Assembly: GCF_001672755.1 (NCBI RefSeq)
Contig: NZ_LZKI01000075.1
Coordinates: 1-36,290, forward strand
DNA from: Mycobacterium colombiense
GTDB taxonomy: Bacteria; Actinomycetota; Actinomycetes; Mycobacteriales; Mycobacteriaceae
DNA: 36,290 nucleotides
Reading direction: 5' to 3'
The position numbers and the translations under genes are program-made. The notes under the pieces are model-generated. The model made no database searches and was not told the origin of the DNA. It was given only the letters and a program-made list of their open reading frames with translations. This document shows positions 8,708 through 17,465 of this stretch, one piece after another; the stretch's first letter is position 1; each line of letters begins with the position of its first letter.

Positions 8708-8727
8708 TCGCCGTGGCTGCGTGGCCG

Positions 8728-9849
8728 TCAGTCGCCGTCGCCCCGCCGGACCCGAAACAGCTTCACCTCGCTTTTGATGCCCTTGAGCCGACGGGCACCG
8801 GCGAACGATCCGGAGAACTCACCGCGGTCGCCGATGACGTCCCAGACCGAATCCGCGACCAGGACCGTGCCGGGGCGCGCCACGTTGGTAACGCGGCTTG
8901 CGACGTTCACCGGGCTGCCGAACCAATCACCGGCCCGGCTCACCGCCATGCCGGACGCCACCCCCGCTCGCAACCGGGGAAAGTCGTTGTCGGTGTCGAC
9001 GGCTTCAACGAGTTTGACGATGACGTCCAGCAACGGGAGCGGATCTGGGCAGACGAACATCACCGCATCGCCGATGGTCTTGATGAATCGCACCGGGGGC
9101 ACGGTCATGTCCCGGGCTAGGATGGCCAGCCGGTTGGCCAGATGCCCGAGCTCCTCGGGTGACACGGCCTCGCCGATCTTCGTGAAGCCGACCAGGTCCG
9201 CGAAGGCAACGGTGATCTGGCGCGCTCCCGGGAGCGGCTTGCCTGCGGCCCGCTCCGCGGCATTGATCGCCTCGGTCTCCATCATGTGACGCAGCTGCAT
9301 GAACAACATGTGCTCGATCATCGGGCCGAGCATGGGCGCGATCTCGGTCACCAAAGCCTTTGAGGACTTGGCGATTTCGAGTTCGGTGGCGCCGGGGCGC
9401 ATGATCGCCGAAAGGGCCGTGTACCGCATGACCTCGGCGGCCCGCGACAGCCCCTCGGCGAGCACCCGCACCACCAGGACCAGCTGTTCGGGATCCAGTC
9501 CCAGCTCCACGAATCGCTGGGTGAAGGCGGCGGCTTCACCGTCGGCGCGCATGTGCACGGCCGCGTCGGGGTCGTCCACGCGGACCAGACCGATCGCGCG
9601 CTGCACTTGCTGCAGCAGGCCCAGGTCGATGCCGTGGGCCTCGCTGATCTCACGGGTGGACACGTAGCTGCCGTCGTCGCCGATGAGGTGGCGGGTGGCC
9701 AGCAGTAAGGGCGGATTGGTGGTGCGGATCTCCTCGGCGGTGACGCCCTGCTCGAACAACCACTTCACCAGCTCGGCGCGCTCCGTGCGCGCGCTCCCCT
9801 CGAGCCCCTCGAGCAGATCGTCGATGTCGTGGTCGGCCCCGTCCTGCAC
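8728..9849 (-). CDS. pH-sensing class III adenylyl cyclase (Rv1264-like)
   Basis: A 373-aa soluble enzyme making cAMP from ATP. The N-terminal half (about residues 1-195) matches the regulatory domain that inhibits Rv1264 at neutral pH and activates it at acid pH. The C-terminal half is the catalytic domain: metal aspartates in FADLVGFT (Asp218) and KTIGDAV (Asp261), adenine-recognising Lys257 and Asp308 (RAGDWFG), and the transition-state pair Asn315 and Arg319 in NVASR. All residues needed for a homodimeric cyclase are present. GTG 9849 was chosen because it matches the M. tuberculosis start region and lies exactly 6 nt after a TACGTT -10 box, giving a leaderless mRNA. A GTG at 9942 would add 31 residues unlike the family and would overlap the divergent glycosylase gene. 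Confidence 0.93.
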   Translation of the reverse strand: MQDGADHDIDDLLEGLEGSARTERAELVKWLFEQGVTAEEIRTTNPPLLLATRHLIGDDGSYVSTREISEAHGIDLGLLQQVQRAIGLVRVDDPDAAVHMRADGEAAAFTQRFVELGLDPEQLVLVVRVLAEGLSRAAEVMRYTALSAIMRPGATELEIAKSSKALVTEIAPMLGPMIEHMLFMQLRHMMETEAINAAERAAGKPLPGARQITVAFADLVGFTKIGEAVSPEELGHLANRLAILARDMTVPPVRFIKTIGDAVMFVCPDPLPLLDVIVKLVEAVDTDNDFPRLRAGVASGMAVSRAGDWFGSPVNVASRVTNVARPGTVLVADSVWDVIGDRGEFSGSFAGARRLKGIKSEVKLFRVRRGDGD

Positions 9850-9855
9850 GTCGCC

Positions 9856-9861
9856 AACGTA
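9856..9861 (-). promoter_or_regulatory. -10 box of the cyclase, leaderless
   Basis: TACGTT on the minus strand, then 6 nt, then the GTG start at 9849. This spacing puts the first transcribed base at the start codon. Confidence 0.55.
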
Positions 9862-9886
9862 CAACGCGGGCGAGCCATGATGTGGG

Positions 9887-10387
9887 GTGATGAGCACACC
9901 GCTGCTGCGGGGATTCCCGCCCGTCGTCGACGAGCGCGCCACGACGCTGATCCTCGGCTCGTTTCCCAGTGCACAGTCGCTGGTGGCGCGCCAGTACTAC
10001 GCCAATCCGCGCAATGCGTTCTGGTCGATCACCGGTGAGCTGTTCGGCTTCGATGCGGCCGCGCCCTACGACGGGCGGCTCACGGAACTGCGGTCCCGTG
10101 GTGTCGCCCTCTGGGACGTGCTGCACGCGTGCCGCCGGGTCGGCAGCTCCGACTCGGCAATTGAGCCAAAGAGTTTGTTGGTCAACGATTTTGGTGAGCT
10201 GTTCGAGCACTACCCCACCATCACGGCGGTGTACTTCAACGGCGCCAAGGCCGCCGACCTGTTCCGCCGACTGGCGACGGCGCCCGAGCGGATCCGGTAT
10301 CGGCGGTTGCCGTCGACCAGCCCGGCCCACGCGGTGCGGCCGGGCGCCAAGCTCGCGGCCTGGGCTGTGCTGCTTGACCCCGCTTAG
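9887..10387 (+). CDS. Hypoxanthine/uracil-type DNA glycosylase (UDG superfamily)
   Basis: A 166-aa protein of the uracil-DNA glycosylase fold, most like the hypoxanthine-DNA glycosylase (DNA-deoxyinosine glycosylase, family 6) group. It carries the N-terminal motif [11 protein letters not shown], the NPRNAFW segment and the C-terminal LPSTSPAHA segment. Such enzymes remove deaminated bases, mainly hypoxanthine, to start base excision repair. GTG 9887 or the adjacent ATG 9890 is the start; there is no strong ribosome site. The gene is divergent from the cyclase (37 nt between starts), and its TAG overlaps the opposing amiB2 stop in a shared CTAG. I do not recall an equivalent at this position in M. 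tuberculosis. Confidence 0.82.
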   Translation: MMSTPLLRGFPPVVDERATTLILGSFPSAQSLVARQYYANPRNAFWSITGELFGFDAAAPYDGRLTELRSRGVALWDVLHACRRVGSSDSAIEPKSLLVNDFGELFEHYPTITAVYFNGAKAADLFRRLATAPERIRYRRLPSTSPAHAVRPGAKLAAWAVLLDPA

Positions 10388-11769
10388 GAGACCGGCGGTC
10401 GCCGCAGGGCCCACGGCCGGGCGGCTTCGATCTGCGCCGAGAGCGACAGCAGGGTCGCTTCGTCATAGGGTCTGCCCACGAGCTGGACCGACATCGGCAA
10501 GCGATCCCCGTCGAAGTCCCACGGGACCACCGCCGCGGGCTGCCCGGTCAGGTTCCAGATCTGTTGGTAGGGAACGTATTGGCCGACCCTCAGCAGCGTG
10601 GACACGGCGCCGCGGCGTTGATACGCGCCGATACGCGACGGGCCCGCCGCGGTGCCGGGGGTGACGACGACGTCGACGTCGTCGAAGATCGCCTGGATCC
10701 GCGCAATCACGGCGCCCTCGTTGGCTCGGATGGCCTCCATCCGCCGGTCGGAGAAGAAAGACCCCAAACGGGCCATGTTGCGCGTGCGCGTTTCCAGGCG
10801 TTCCGGATGGGCCAGAGCGTCCGCGTCGTCGCAGATGCCGCGTAAATAGCGGGGCAGGTAGTTCGTGACTATCGCCGAGGGCGGATATTCGGGGTCGGCC
10901 GTGACGACGTCATGGCCGAGGTCGCGAAGCAACGCGCCCGCCTGGTCGACCGCCGCCAGCTCCGCCTTGCCGACCCTGACCGGGAGTGGGGTTGGGACCT
11001 TGGTGCTCAACGCAATTCGCAACCGGCCGGGACTTCGCCCCGCCGCGACCGCGAACTCCCCTTCGGGACCGGGCACCGTCGACGTCGCATCCAGGAACAC
11101 GGCGGCGTCCATCACCGTCCGCGCGATCGGGCCGTTGACGCTCAGCCCGTACCAGGCGTCGTCGTGCGGTTCCAGCGACACCCGATCGCGTTGCGGCTTC
11201 AGGCCGAACAGGCCACACCACGTCGCCGGGATGCGGATCGAGCCGCCCCCGTCGGATCCCAGTGCCAGGGAAGCCAAGCCGGCGGCCACGGCGGCGGCGC
11301 TCCCGCCGCTGCTGCCGCCGGGGGTGCGGGTGGGATTCCACGGGTTACGGGTGGCCCCGAAGGTCATCGACTCGGTGTAGGGCAGCATCATCAGCTCGGG
11401 CACATTGGTTTTGCCGATGATCACGGCGCCCGCGGCCCGCAACCGGCGCACCACCTCCGCGTCGGAGGTGACGGCGGGCCGGTGTCCGCCGCTGCCGAAA
11501 GTCGTCACCTCCCCCGCGACGTCGACATCGTCTTTGATCGCGATCGGCACGCCGAGCAGAGGTAGCCGTTCGCCCGCGTCCAGGCGCTGCTGCGCCGCGG
11601 CGGCCTCGTAACGGGCTTGGTCGGCAAGCACCACGCGGTAGCAACGCAGCTGGCTGTCCAGTCGCGCGATCCGCTCCAGGTAGAGCTCGAGCAACTCCGG
11701 CGCGGTCAATTCACCGTTGGCCAGCATGCGCGCGTGTGCCGCCGCGCCGGCGAACGCGAGATCGTTCAC
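10384..11769 (-). CDS. amiB2: AmiB2, amidase-signature amidase
   Basis: A 461-aa cytoplasmic amidohydrolase (Rv1263 is 462 aa) that hydrolyses carboxylic amides to acid and ammonia or amine; natural substrate unknown. The Ser-cisSer-Lys triad of the amidase signature family is clear: Lys79 in IAIKDD, the serine pair 153-154 in GGSSGGS, and Ser177 in SDGGGSIR. The C-terminal third has the usual VVVTPGTA and GQPAAVVPW elements. GTG 11769 gives family length and sits 6 nt after a TACGCT -10 box, so the message is probably leaderless. It is divergent from the HIT gene (83 nt) and convergent with the glycosylase (4-nt overlap). Confidence 0.95.
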   Translation of the reverse strand: MNDLAFAGAAAHARMLANGELTAPELLELYLERIARLDSQLRCYRVVLADQARYEAAAAQQRLDAGERLPLLGVPIAIKDDVDVAGEVTTFGSGGHRPAVTSDAEVVRRLRAAGAVIIGKTNVPELMMLPYTESMTFGATRNPWNPTRTPGGSSGGSAAAVAAGLASLALGSDGGGSIRIPATWCGLFGLKPQRDRVSLEPHDDAWYGLSVNGPIARTVMDAAVFLDATSTVPGPEGEFAVAAGRSPGRLRIALSTKVPTPLPVRVGKAELAAVDQAGALLRDLGHDVVTADPEYPPSAIVTNYLPRYLRGICDDADALAHPERLETRTRNMARLGSFFSDRRMEAIRANEGAVIARIQAIFDDVDVVVTPGTAAGPSRIGAYQRRGAVSTLLRVGQYVPYQQIWNLTGQPAAVVPWDFDGDRLPMSVQLVGRPYDEATLLSLSAQIEAARPWALRRPPVS

Positions 11770-11775
11770 CGCGGC

Positions 11776-11781
11776 AGCGTA
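11776..11781 (-). promoter_or_regulatory. -10 box of amiB2, leaderless
   Basis: TACGCT on the minus strand, then GCCGCG, then the GTG start at 11769. Confidence 0.55.
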
Positions 11782-11839
11782 TCCCGATAATCGCGGCAGG
11801 CCCCGAATGGTCTCGGCATGGCCCCGACGCAGCAGCCAG

Positions 11840-11845
11840 TACCGT
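11840..11845 (+). promoter_or_regulatory. -10 box of the HIT gene, leaderless
   Basis: TACCGT, then 7 nt, then ATG 11853. It forms a divergent leaderless pair with amiB2. Confidence 0.5.
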
Positions 11846-11852
11846 GGGCGAC

Positions 11853-12287
11853 ATGTCCTGCGTGTTCTGTGCGATCGTCGCCGGCGAGGCTCCCGCCATC
11901 CGGATCTACGAAGACGACGACTACCTGGCCATCCTCGACATCCGCCCGTTCACCCGCGGCCACACGTTGGTGCTGCCCAAGCGACACAGCGTCGATCTCA
12001 CCGACACCCCGCCGGAAACGCTGGCCGGAATGGTCACCCTGGGGCAACGCATCGCCCGGGCCGCGCGCAGCACCGAATTGGCCGACGCGACCAACATCGC
12101 GGTCAACGACGGCAGCGCCGCTTTCCAGACCGTCCTCCACATCCACCTGCACGTTCTGCCCCGCCGCAACGGCGACAAGCTGTCGGTGGCCAAGGGGCTG
12201 TTGCTGCGCCGCGACCCCGACCGGGACGCCACCGGCCAGATTCTGCGCACCGCGCTGGCCCGCATCGATGCAAGTCAGCCGGATTGA
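11853..12287 (+). CDS. HIT-family nucleotide hydrolase (Rv1262c-like)
   Basis: A 144-aa histidine-triad protein, the same length as Rv1262c. The active-site motif HIHLHVLPR has His96, His98 and His100, and NDGSAAFQ precedes it as usual. The N-terminal CVFC (Cys3, Cys6) is typical of HIT proteins that bind structural zinc, often with a downstream His. These enzymes hydrolyse nucleoside phosphoramidates or dinucleoside polyphosphates; the substrate here is unknown. ATG 11853 gives family length and follows a TACCGT -10 by 7 nt. An open frame to 11736 would run through the promoter and is rejected. The c-di-GMP gene follows after 141 nt and has its own leader. Confidence 0.93.
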   Translation: MSCVFCAIVAGEAPAIRIYEDDDYLAILDIRPFTRGHTLVLPKRHSVDLTDTPPETLAGMVTLGQRIARAARSTELADATNIAVNDGSAAFQTVLHIHLHVLPRRNGDKLSVAKGLLLRRDPDRDATGQILRTALARIDASQPD

Positions 12288-12377
12288 GCCGCTCGCCCGA
12301 TCACGGTCCGCGCCTGCACCAACCTGACAAAAGCCCCACTTCGCGAACGTCAGCAGCGGTTTAATGCCCTGTAACTC

Positions 12378-12405
12378 GTGGTGAGGTTGTTCATTTCTTC
12401 ACCAC
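12378..12405 (+). promoter_or_regulatory. Leader hairpin of the GGDEF/EAL gene
   Basis: Perfect 7-bp inverted repeat GTGGTGA (12378-12384) and TCACCAC (12399-12405) with a 14-nt loop, just before the ribosome site AGGGGAG (12411-12417). The alternative GTG starts at 12378 and 12381 lie inside it. Confidence 0.4.
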
Positions 12406-12428
12406 ACAGCAGGGGAGCGGCTGGTGCG

Positions 12429-15400
12429 GTGTTGAAACGCTGGGCGGTGAATCCGTGGCGGCGGTTCGGCGTGCCCGCGCGCAGGGGCTGGCTGCTCGTC
12501 GGCGCGTACGGCGTCGCCGAGTCGTTGATCGTGGTGTCGCAGTTCTGGGGGTCGCGTGGCCCCTACGGCACGCGGCCGATCAACGAGGTCGTCATCGCGG
12601 TGTGCCTGGCCATCACGGCGGTGTGCGCCGTCGCCGCCGCGCGCCGCAAAGCCGGACGACAGCGATACGGCTGGCTGGCGCTGGTCACGGGTCTGGGCGG
12701 CTGGGCGGGTGGTGAGATCATCTGGGCGGTCTACGACGTGCGCCCGGAATTCGACCACGCCGCCAACCCGGCGGCGACCGAGATCGTGCTGCTGTTGTAT
12801 CCGGTGGGCGCGATGACCTCGCTGGTGTTGCTGTCCCGGCTCTCTCGCCTCGACAACTTCCGGCGTCTGCTGCTCGACGGCCTGATTGTGGCGACTTCGC
12901 TGTTCGTCATCTCCTGGGTGTTCGTGGTCGAAACTCAGCTGCGGGAGCACACCGGCACCCGGCTGGCGACGCTGGCGGAGGTCTTCAGCGACATCGTCCT
13001 GCTCACGACGGCGATCCTGATGCTGTCGCGGGCGCGTCCCGGCGACCAGCCGAGCCGGATGCTGCTGGCCGGCGGGATCGGGATGATCAACCTTGCCGAC
13101 CTGGTGCTGGTTTTCGACACCGGCATCGGCAGCTATCACACCGGCTACGTCGCCGACCTGACCCGAGTCGCGGGGCTGGCGATGTTGGCGCTGGCCGCGG
13201 CGGCCAGCCGGCACGAGCATCCCGCGCGGGCGTCGCAAGCGTCGCCGGACGAGATGGAGCTGCGCACCCGCCTCTGGCTGCCTTACCTGCCGCTGACCAT
13301 GGCGGCCGCGGTGGGCTGGGCACACGCGGCCGGCAATACGCTGCACAAACCGTTGCTGGGCGCGCTGGGAATCCTCGTGGCCGCCGTGCTGGCCCGGCAA
13401 TTCGTGGCCCTGGTGGAGAACCAGAATCTGCTGTCCGAAGTCGCGCAGGAGGCCTTCCGCGACCACCTGACCGGCCTGGCCAATCGGGCGCTCTTCCTGC
13501 ACCGGTTGGAGCTGGCCATCGCGCGCCGGCACCCCGACGGCACACCGATCGCGGTGTTGTGCCTGGACCTCGACAACTTCAAAGCCGTGAACGACGCCCT
13601 GGGCCATCCGGCCGGCGACGAACTTCTGGTCCGGGTGGCCGACCGGCTCACCGCCGCGCTGGGCGACACGGGCACCATCGCCCGGCTGGGTGGCGACGAA
13701 TTCGCGGCGGTCATCGAAACCTCCGTCGAAGAATCGCAGGCGGCTGCGCACCGCATCCTCGACGCCTTCACCGGACCCGTTCTGATCGACGGCATTCCGA
13801 TCACGGTGCGGCCCAGCATCGGATTCACGGTGGCGACCGGCTCGGCGAACTGCACCGTCGATCAGCTGTTGCGACACGCCGACTTGGCCATGTACGCCGC
13901 CAAACGCGAAGGCGGCCAGTGCATCCGCAGCTTCATGCCCGACTTGCCGCTGCCATATGCGTTTCCGGCGGCGCCGGGTTCGCACAGATCGCCCGTGGCC
14001 TCCCGCGTTATCGGTGGTGGCGACGCCGATACGCCGCGCGATTCCCGGCCGGCCGCCGTGGTCGCCACGGCGGCACCGAGCCCGCCCGAGGAAGCTCCGG
14101 ACGCCGTCCGCTGGCCGCCACGGGACGTCCGGACCGCAATCGCGCTGCTGGCAGTCGGATTGGCCGCCTTCACCGTGTCCAGCGTCCTGCGTCCGAATGC
14201 GGGCCACGGCATCGTCTCGGCCGCCGCGCTGTACACGGCTTTGACCGTGGTCGCGGCCGGACTCATCGCCCTCCGCGCGTACCGTGTTCCGGCCGACCGG
14301 TTCGCCTGGGGGCTGATCGCCGCGGGCATGGCGTCCTCGGCGGTGGGTGACGTCGTCTATGCCTTGTGGGTGCCCAACGGCCGATCCCCGTCGGTGGCCG
14401 ATCCGGAGTACCTGGCCTACTACCCCTTCGTCTACGCCGGCCTGTTGCTGCTCATGCGGGCTCGGCTCAAGCGGCTGCCGGTCCCGATTCAGCTCGACTC
14501 GTTCATCTGCGCGTTGACGTTGGCGGCGGTGGCCGCGGCATTGACGGCCGGCCCGATCCGGGCGGCCGCAGTACGCAGTCCGGCGACCGTTTGGGTTGGG
14601 CTGGCCTATCCGTGGAGCGATCTGGTGCTGCTGGCCCTGGCCGCCGGCATGTTGCCAATCCTTGGCTGGCGCAATGAAATTCGCTGGGCACTGCTGGTCG
14701 CCGGATTGGTCTTGTTCGCGGTCGCGGACGCCGCCTATCTCTTTCAGACGTCGGCCGGCTTGTATCGGGCGGGCTCGCTGCTGGATGCGTGCTGGGCCGC
14801 GTCGTCGTTGCTCATCGCGATGGCGAGCTGGGCCAGATCGTCGTCGATCACGCCACCACCCCGGGGCCGATACGGGCCCTACATCACTCCGGTGGTGTCC
14901 GCCGTCGTGGCGCTGGGCGTGATCGTCCTGGCACATCATTCGCGACTCGCCGCGACGCTGGCGGCGTTGAGCCTGGTCGTGGCGACCGGTCGGTTCGCGC
15001 TGACCTTCCGCACCGCGAACCCGCTGGAGACGAACGACAGACTCGCCATGATCGACGAGTTGACGGCACTGCCGAACCGGCGCTCACTGGCGACGGCCCT
15101 GACCGGGTTGCCCGTCTCGCCACCATCGGGAGCCAGGTCGATTCCGACCAGAGCGCACGCGCGCCGCGCGCTGTTGTTGTTGAACCTCAGCGATTTTCAC
15201 GAGATCACCAACTCTATCGGCAGGCAGTTCGGTGATGAGCTGCTCTGCCACATCGCAAATCGACTGGCCGGCTGCGTCCGTCGCGACGATCTGCTCGCAC
15301 GGGTGGGCGAAGACCAATTCGCCGTGCTGCTGTCGGATGGGGCCAACCTCACCGCGGCGAGCGCCTCGGCGGGCCGGCTGCTCGAAGCCTTAAGCGAGCC

Positions 15401-16397
15401 AATCGCTTTGGATCCGATCACCGTGCAGGTGGACGCCCGCATCGCCATCGCGCTCTGCCCCGACCACTGCGACTCCCCGCAGGACTTGTTGGACCGCGCC
15501 GAAACCACCATGGCGCACGCCAAATCCGCCCGCAGCAAGATCGCCGTCTACGACTCCTCGTTCGAGGTTCATCGCGACAACGACCCGAGCCTCATCGAGG
15601 AATTACGCACCGCGTTGTTCGATACCGACGAGCTGAGACTGCACTACCAGCCCAAGATCGACGGCCGCGACAACAGCGTCCACAGTGTCGAGGCGGTGCT
15701 GCGCTGGCAGCACCCCACCCGCGGAACACTGCTGCCGGAGGAGTTTCTGTCCGTCGCCGAACGCGCCGGGCTGATGCGCAAAATCTCCAACCGCACGCTC
15801 TCCATGGCGCTGGCGCAGGTTCGCTCGTGGCGCGAAGAAGGCATCCCGCTGACCGTCGCGGTAAACCTGTCGACGACCAACCTGCTGGACATCGAACTCG
15901 TCGGCACCGTCGAGCGACTCCTCGCCAACCACGGTCTGCCCGCCGAGGCGCTCATCCTCGAGATCACCGAGAGCGCGCTGGTGGATTCCGTGCGAAGCCG
16001 CAACACCGTCGCCGCGCTGCAGGGCCTGGGCATCCGCATCTCGCTCGACGATTACGGCACCGGTTGGTCGTCATTGGCTCGCCTGCAAGAGGTTTCGGTC
16101 GACGAGCTGAAACTCGACCGGATCTTCGTGTCGCGGCTGGCCCACGACGCGCGATCGGTCGCCATCGTGCGGTCGACGGTGGCGCTGGCGTCCAACCTGG
16201 GTGCCGATCTGGTCGCCGAGGGGGTCGAGAACGAGGCCACCCTGCACGCCCTGCGGCGGTATGGCTGCAACATCACCCAGGGCTTCGTGCACAGCCCGCC
16301 GCTGCCGCCGGACGACCTGCGCGACTGGATGGCCAGCCATGCGAGCGATCCCCACGCCAGCCGGTCCGAGGAGCCGGCGCGTTCGAGCGAGGGCTAG
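12429..16397 (+). CDS. Large membrane c-di-GMP protein: membrane-GGDEF-membrane-GGDEF-EAL
   Basis: A 1322-aa protein built of two similar halves. Residues about 19-330 are a multi-helix membrane sensor. GGDEF1 (about 345-500) has an intact active-site motif GGDEF (421-425, nt 13689-13703) but no RxxD inhibition site (GDTG at that place). A second membrane array (about 566-860) leads to GGDEF2, whose active site is broken (GEDQF, 960-964, nt 15306-15320) but which keeps RxxD (RRDD, 951-954). The EAL domain (about 1058-1310) reads EAV (1088-1090) but keeps the other catalytic residues: VNLS, EITES, LDDYGTGWSS, LKLDR, AEGVE, TQGF. It could therefore make, sense and degrade c-di-GMP. GTG 12429 follows AGGGGAG; GTG 12378 is the longer option. 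It replaces the small Rv1261c of M. tuberculosis. Its stop overlaps the next, convergent gene. Confidence 0.92.
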   Translation: MLKRWAVNPWRRFGVPARRGWLLVGAYGVAESLIVVSQFWGSRGPYGTRPINEVVIAVCLAITAVCAVAAARRKAGRQRYGWLALVTGLGGWAGGEIIWAVYDVRPEFDHAANPAATEIVLLLYPVGAMTSLVLLSRLSRLDNFRRLLLDGLIVATSLFVISWVFVVETQLREHTGTRLATLAEVFSDIVLLTTAILMLSRARPGDQPSRMLLAGGIGMINLADLVLVFDTGIGSYHTGYVADLTRVAGLAMLALAAAASRHEHPARASQASPDEMELRTRLWLPYLPLTMAAAVGWAHAAGNTLHKPLLGALGILVAAVLARQFVALVENQNLLSEVAQEAFRDHLTGLANRALFLHRLELAIARRHPDGTPIAVLCLDLDNFKAVNDALGHPAGDELLVRVADRLTAALGDTGTIARLGGDEFAAVIETSVEESQAAAHRILDAFTGPVLIDGIPITVRPSIGFTVATGSANCTVDQLLRHADLAMYAAKREGGQCIRSFMPDLPLPYAFPAAPGSHRSPVASRVIGGGDADTPRDSRPAAVVATAAPSPPEEAPDAVRWPPRDVRTAIALLAVGLAAFTVSSVLRPNAGHGIVSAAALYTALTVVAAGLIALRAYRVPADRFAWGLIAAGMASSAVGDVVYALWVPNGRSPSVADPEYLAYYPFVYAGLLLLMRARLKRLPVPIQLDSFICALTLAAVAAALTAGPIRAAAVRSPATVWVGLAYPWSDLVLLALAAGMLPILGWRNEIRWALLVAGLVLFAVADAAYLFQTSAGLYRAGSLLDACWAASSLLIAMASWARSSSITPPPRGRYGPYITPVVSAVVALGVIVLAHHSRLAATLAALSLVVATGRFALTFRTANPLETNDRLAMIDELTALPNRRSLATALTGLPVSPPSGARSIPTRAHARRALLLLNLSDFHEITNSIGRQFGDELLCHIANRLAGCVRRDDLLARVGEDQFAVLLSDGANLTAASASAGRLLEALSEPIALDPITVQVDARIAIALCPDHCDSPQDLLDRAETTMAHAKSARSKIAVYDSSFEVHRDNDPSLIEELRTALFDTDELRLHYQPKIDGRDNSVHSVEAVLRWQHPTRGTLLPEEFLSVAERAGLMRKISNRTLSMALAQVRSWREEGIPLTVAVNLSTTNLLDIELVGTVERLLANHGLPAEALILEITESALVDSVRSRNTVAALQGLGIRISLDDYGTGWSSLARLQEVSVDELKLDRIFVSRLAHDARSVAIVRSTVALASNLGADLVAEGVENEATLHALRRYGCNITQGFVHSPPLPPDDLRDWMASHASDPHASRSEEPARSSEG

Positions 16398-17425
16398 AAC
16401 AGCTCCTTGGCCAGTAGCTCCAGCGTCGCGACCCGCGCGGGTGCGGTTTCGGAATCGGTTCCGCGGCGCGCCGAGGCCACCGGGTTCACCATGACCTCGT
16501 CGACGCCGAACCGGTCGGCCAAGGCCCGGATTTGGTCGGCGGCCTCGGCAGGTGCCCCCAGAACGGCGCGTTGCAGGCCACTCTCGACGATCCTTTGTTG
16601 CTGTCCGGTCAGCTCGGCGACGGCGGCCTCCTCGACCAGCGGCACGGGCCCGAGCGGCTGCCCGGTCCGAAGCCGGGCCATCATCTGCAGGTTGGGCAGC
16701 ATCAAAGCCGTTGCCTCTTCCCGTGTTTCGGCCACAACCGCGTTCACCGTCAGAAATGTCAGCGGCTCGGCCGTCAGCTCACTGGGCTTGAACCGCGAGC
16801 GGTACACCTCGAGCGCCTCTTCGGTTCCGTTGCCGGAGAAGTGATGTGCGAACACATACGGCAACCCCTTGGCGGCGGCCAGATGCGCCGAGTACATCGA
16901 CGAGCCAAGCAGCCACAGGCGCGGTTCACCGGCCGCGGCCGGGGTGGCCCTGAGGGTGTAGTCACCTGAGCGCAGCGGAACCCGCACGCCGCGAGCGCTC
17001 ATCAGCGCCGCCACGTCATCGAGGTATTCGGGGAAGTTCTCGATGTCGCGGTCGTCCCGGCCGCCGCGCAGCGCATACGACGTCACCGGATCCGATCCGG
17101 GCGCCCGGCCGATGCCGAGGTCGATCCGGCCCGGGGCGGCGGCTTCCAGCAGCGCGAACTGCTCGGCCACCGCCAGCGGGGCGTGATTGGGCAGCATCAC
17201 GCCGCCCGACCCGAGCCGCAGCTGCGAGGTCTGCGCGGCCAGGTAGGCGAGCACCACCGGCGGGCTGGTGGCACCCACCGACGGCATGTTGTGGTGCTCG
17301 GCGACCCAGAAGCGGGTGAAACCCAGCCGGTCCGCGGCCTGCGCGAGTTGCAGGGTGGCCGCCAGGGCCGCACCGGTCGTCTGGTCGGTGCGCACCGGGA
17401 TGAGGTCAAGAACGGAAAGACGCAC
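16394..17425 (-). CDS. Luciferase-like (LLM) flavin-dependent oxidoreductase
   Basis: A 343-aa TIM-barrel enzyme of the bacterial luciferase-like family, closest in pattern to the MsnO8-type subgroup. Diagnostic segments are LSVLDLIPV at the start, FWVAEHHNMP, LRLGSGGVMLPNHAPLAVAEQFALLE, GRIDLGIGRAPGSD and LLGSSMYSAHLAAAKGLPYVFAHHF. Such enzymes use reduced FMN or, in mycobacteria, often F420; the cofactor cannot be decided here. GTG 17425 was chosen because similarity begins there; a frame open to 17689 would overlap the upstream gene in a nonsense N-terminus. It lies 40 nt after the FAD monooxygenase on the same strand and is probably the last gene of the udgB operon. Its stop overlaps the GGDEF/EAL stop in a shared CTAG. 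Confidence 0.9.
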   Translation of the reverse strand: MRLSVLDLIPVRTDQTTGAALAATLQLAQAADRLGFTRFWVAEHHNMPSVGATSPPVVLAYLAAQTSQLRLGSGGVMLPNHAPLAVAEQFALLEAAAPGRIDLGIGRAPGSDPVTSYALRGGRDDRDIENFPEYLDDVAALMSARGVRVPLRSGDYTLRATPAAAGEPRLWLLGSSMYSAHLAAAKGLPYVFAHHFSGNGTEEALEVYRSRFKPSELTAEPLTFLTVNAVVAETREEATALMLPNLQMMARLRTGQPLGPVPLVEEAAVAELTGQQQRIVESGLQRAVLGAPAEAADQIRALADRFGVDEVMVNPVASARRGTDSETAPARVATLELLAKELF

Positions 17426-17465
17426 GATCGCGTCAACGCGCGCGGGCCCGCAAACGTTCCCGGGC

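Noticed and set aside
10384..10387. Shared CTAG at convergent stops, also at 16394-16397
   Set aside because: Convergent TAG/CTA overlaps arise easily when genes are packed tail to tail; no function implied.
12399..14939. Very long open frame (846 codons) antisense to the GGDEF/EAL gene
   Set aside because: It is the complement of a high-GC coding region; its composition is Gln/Arg/His-rich with no domain, and the plus-strand protein is fully explained.
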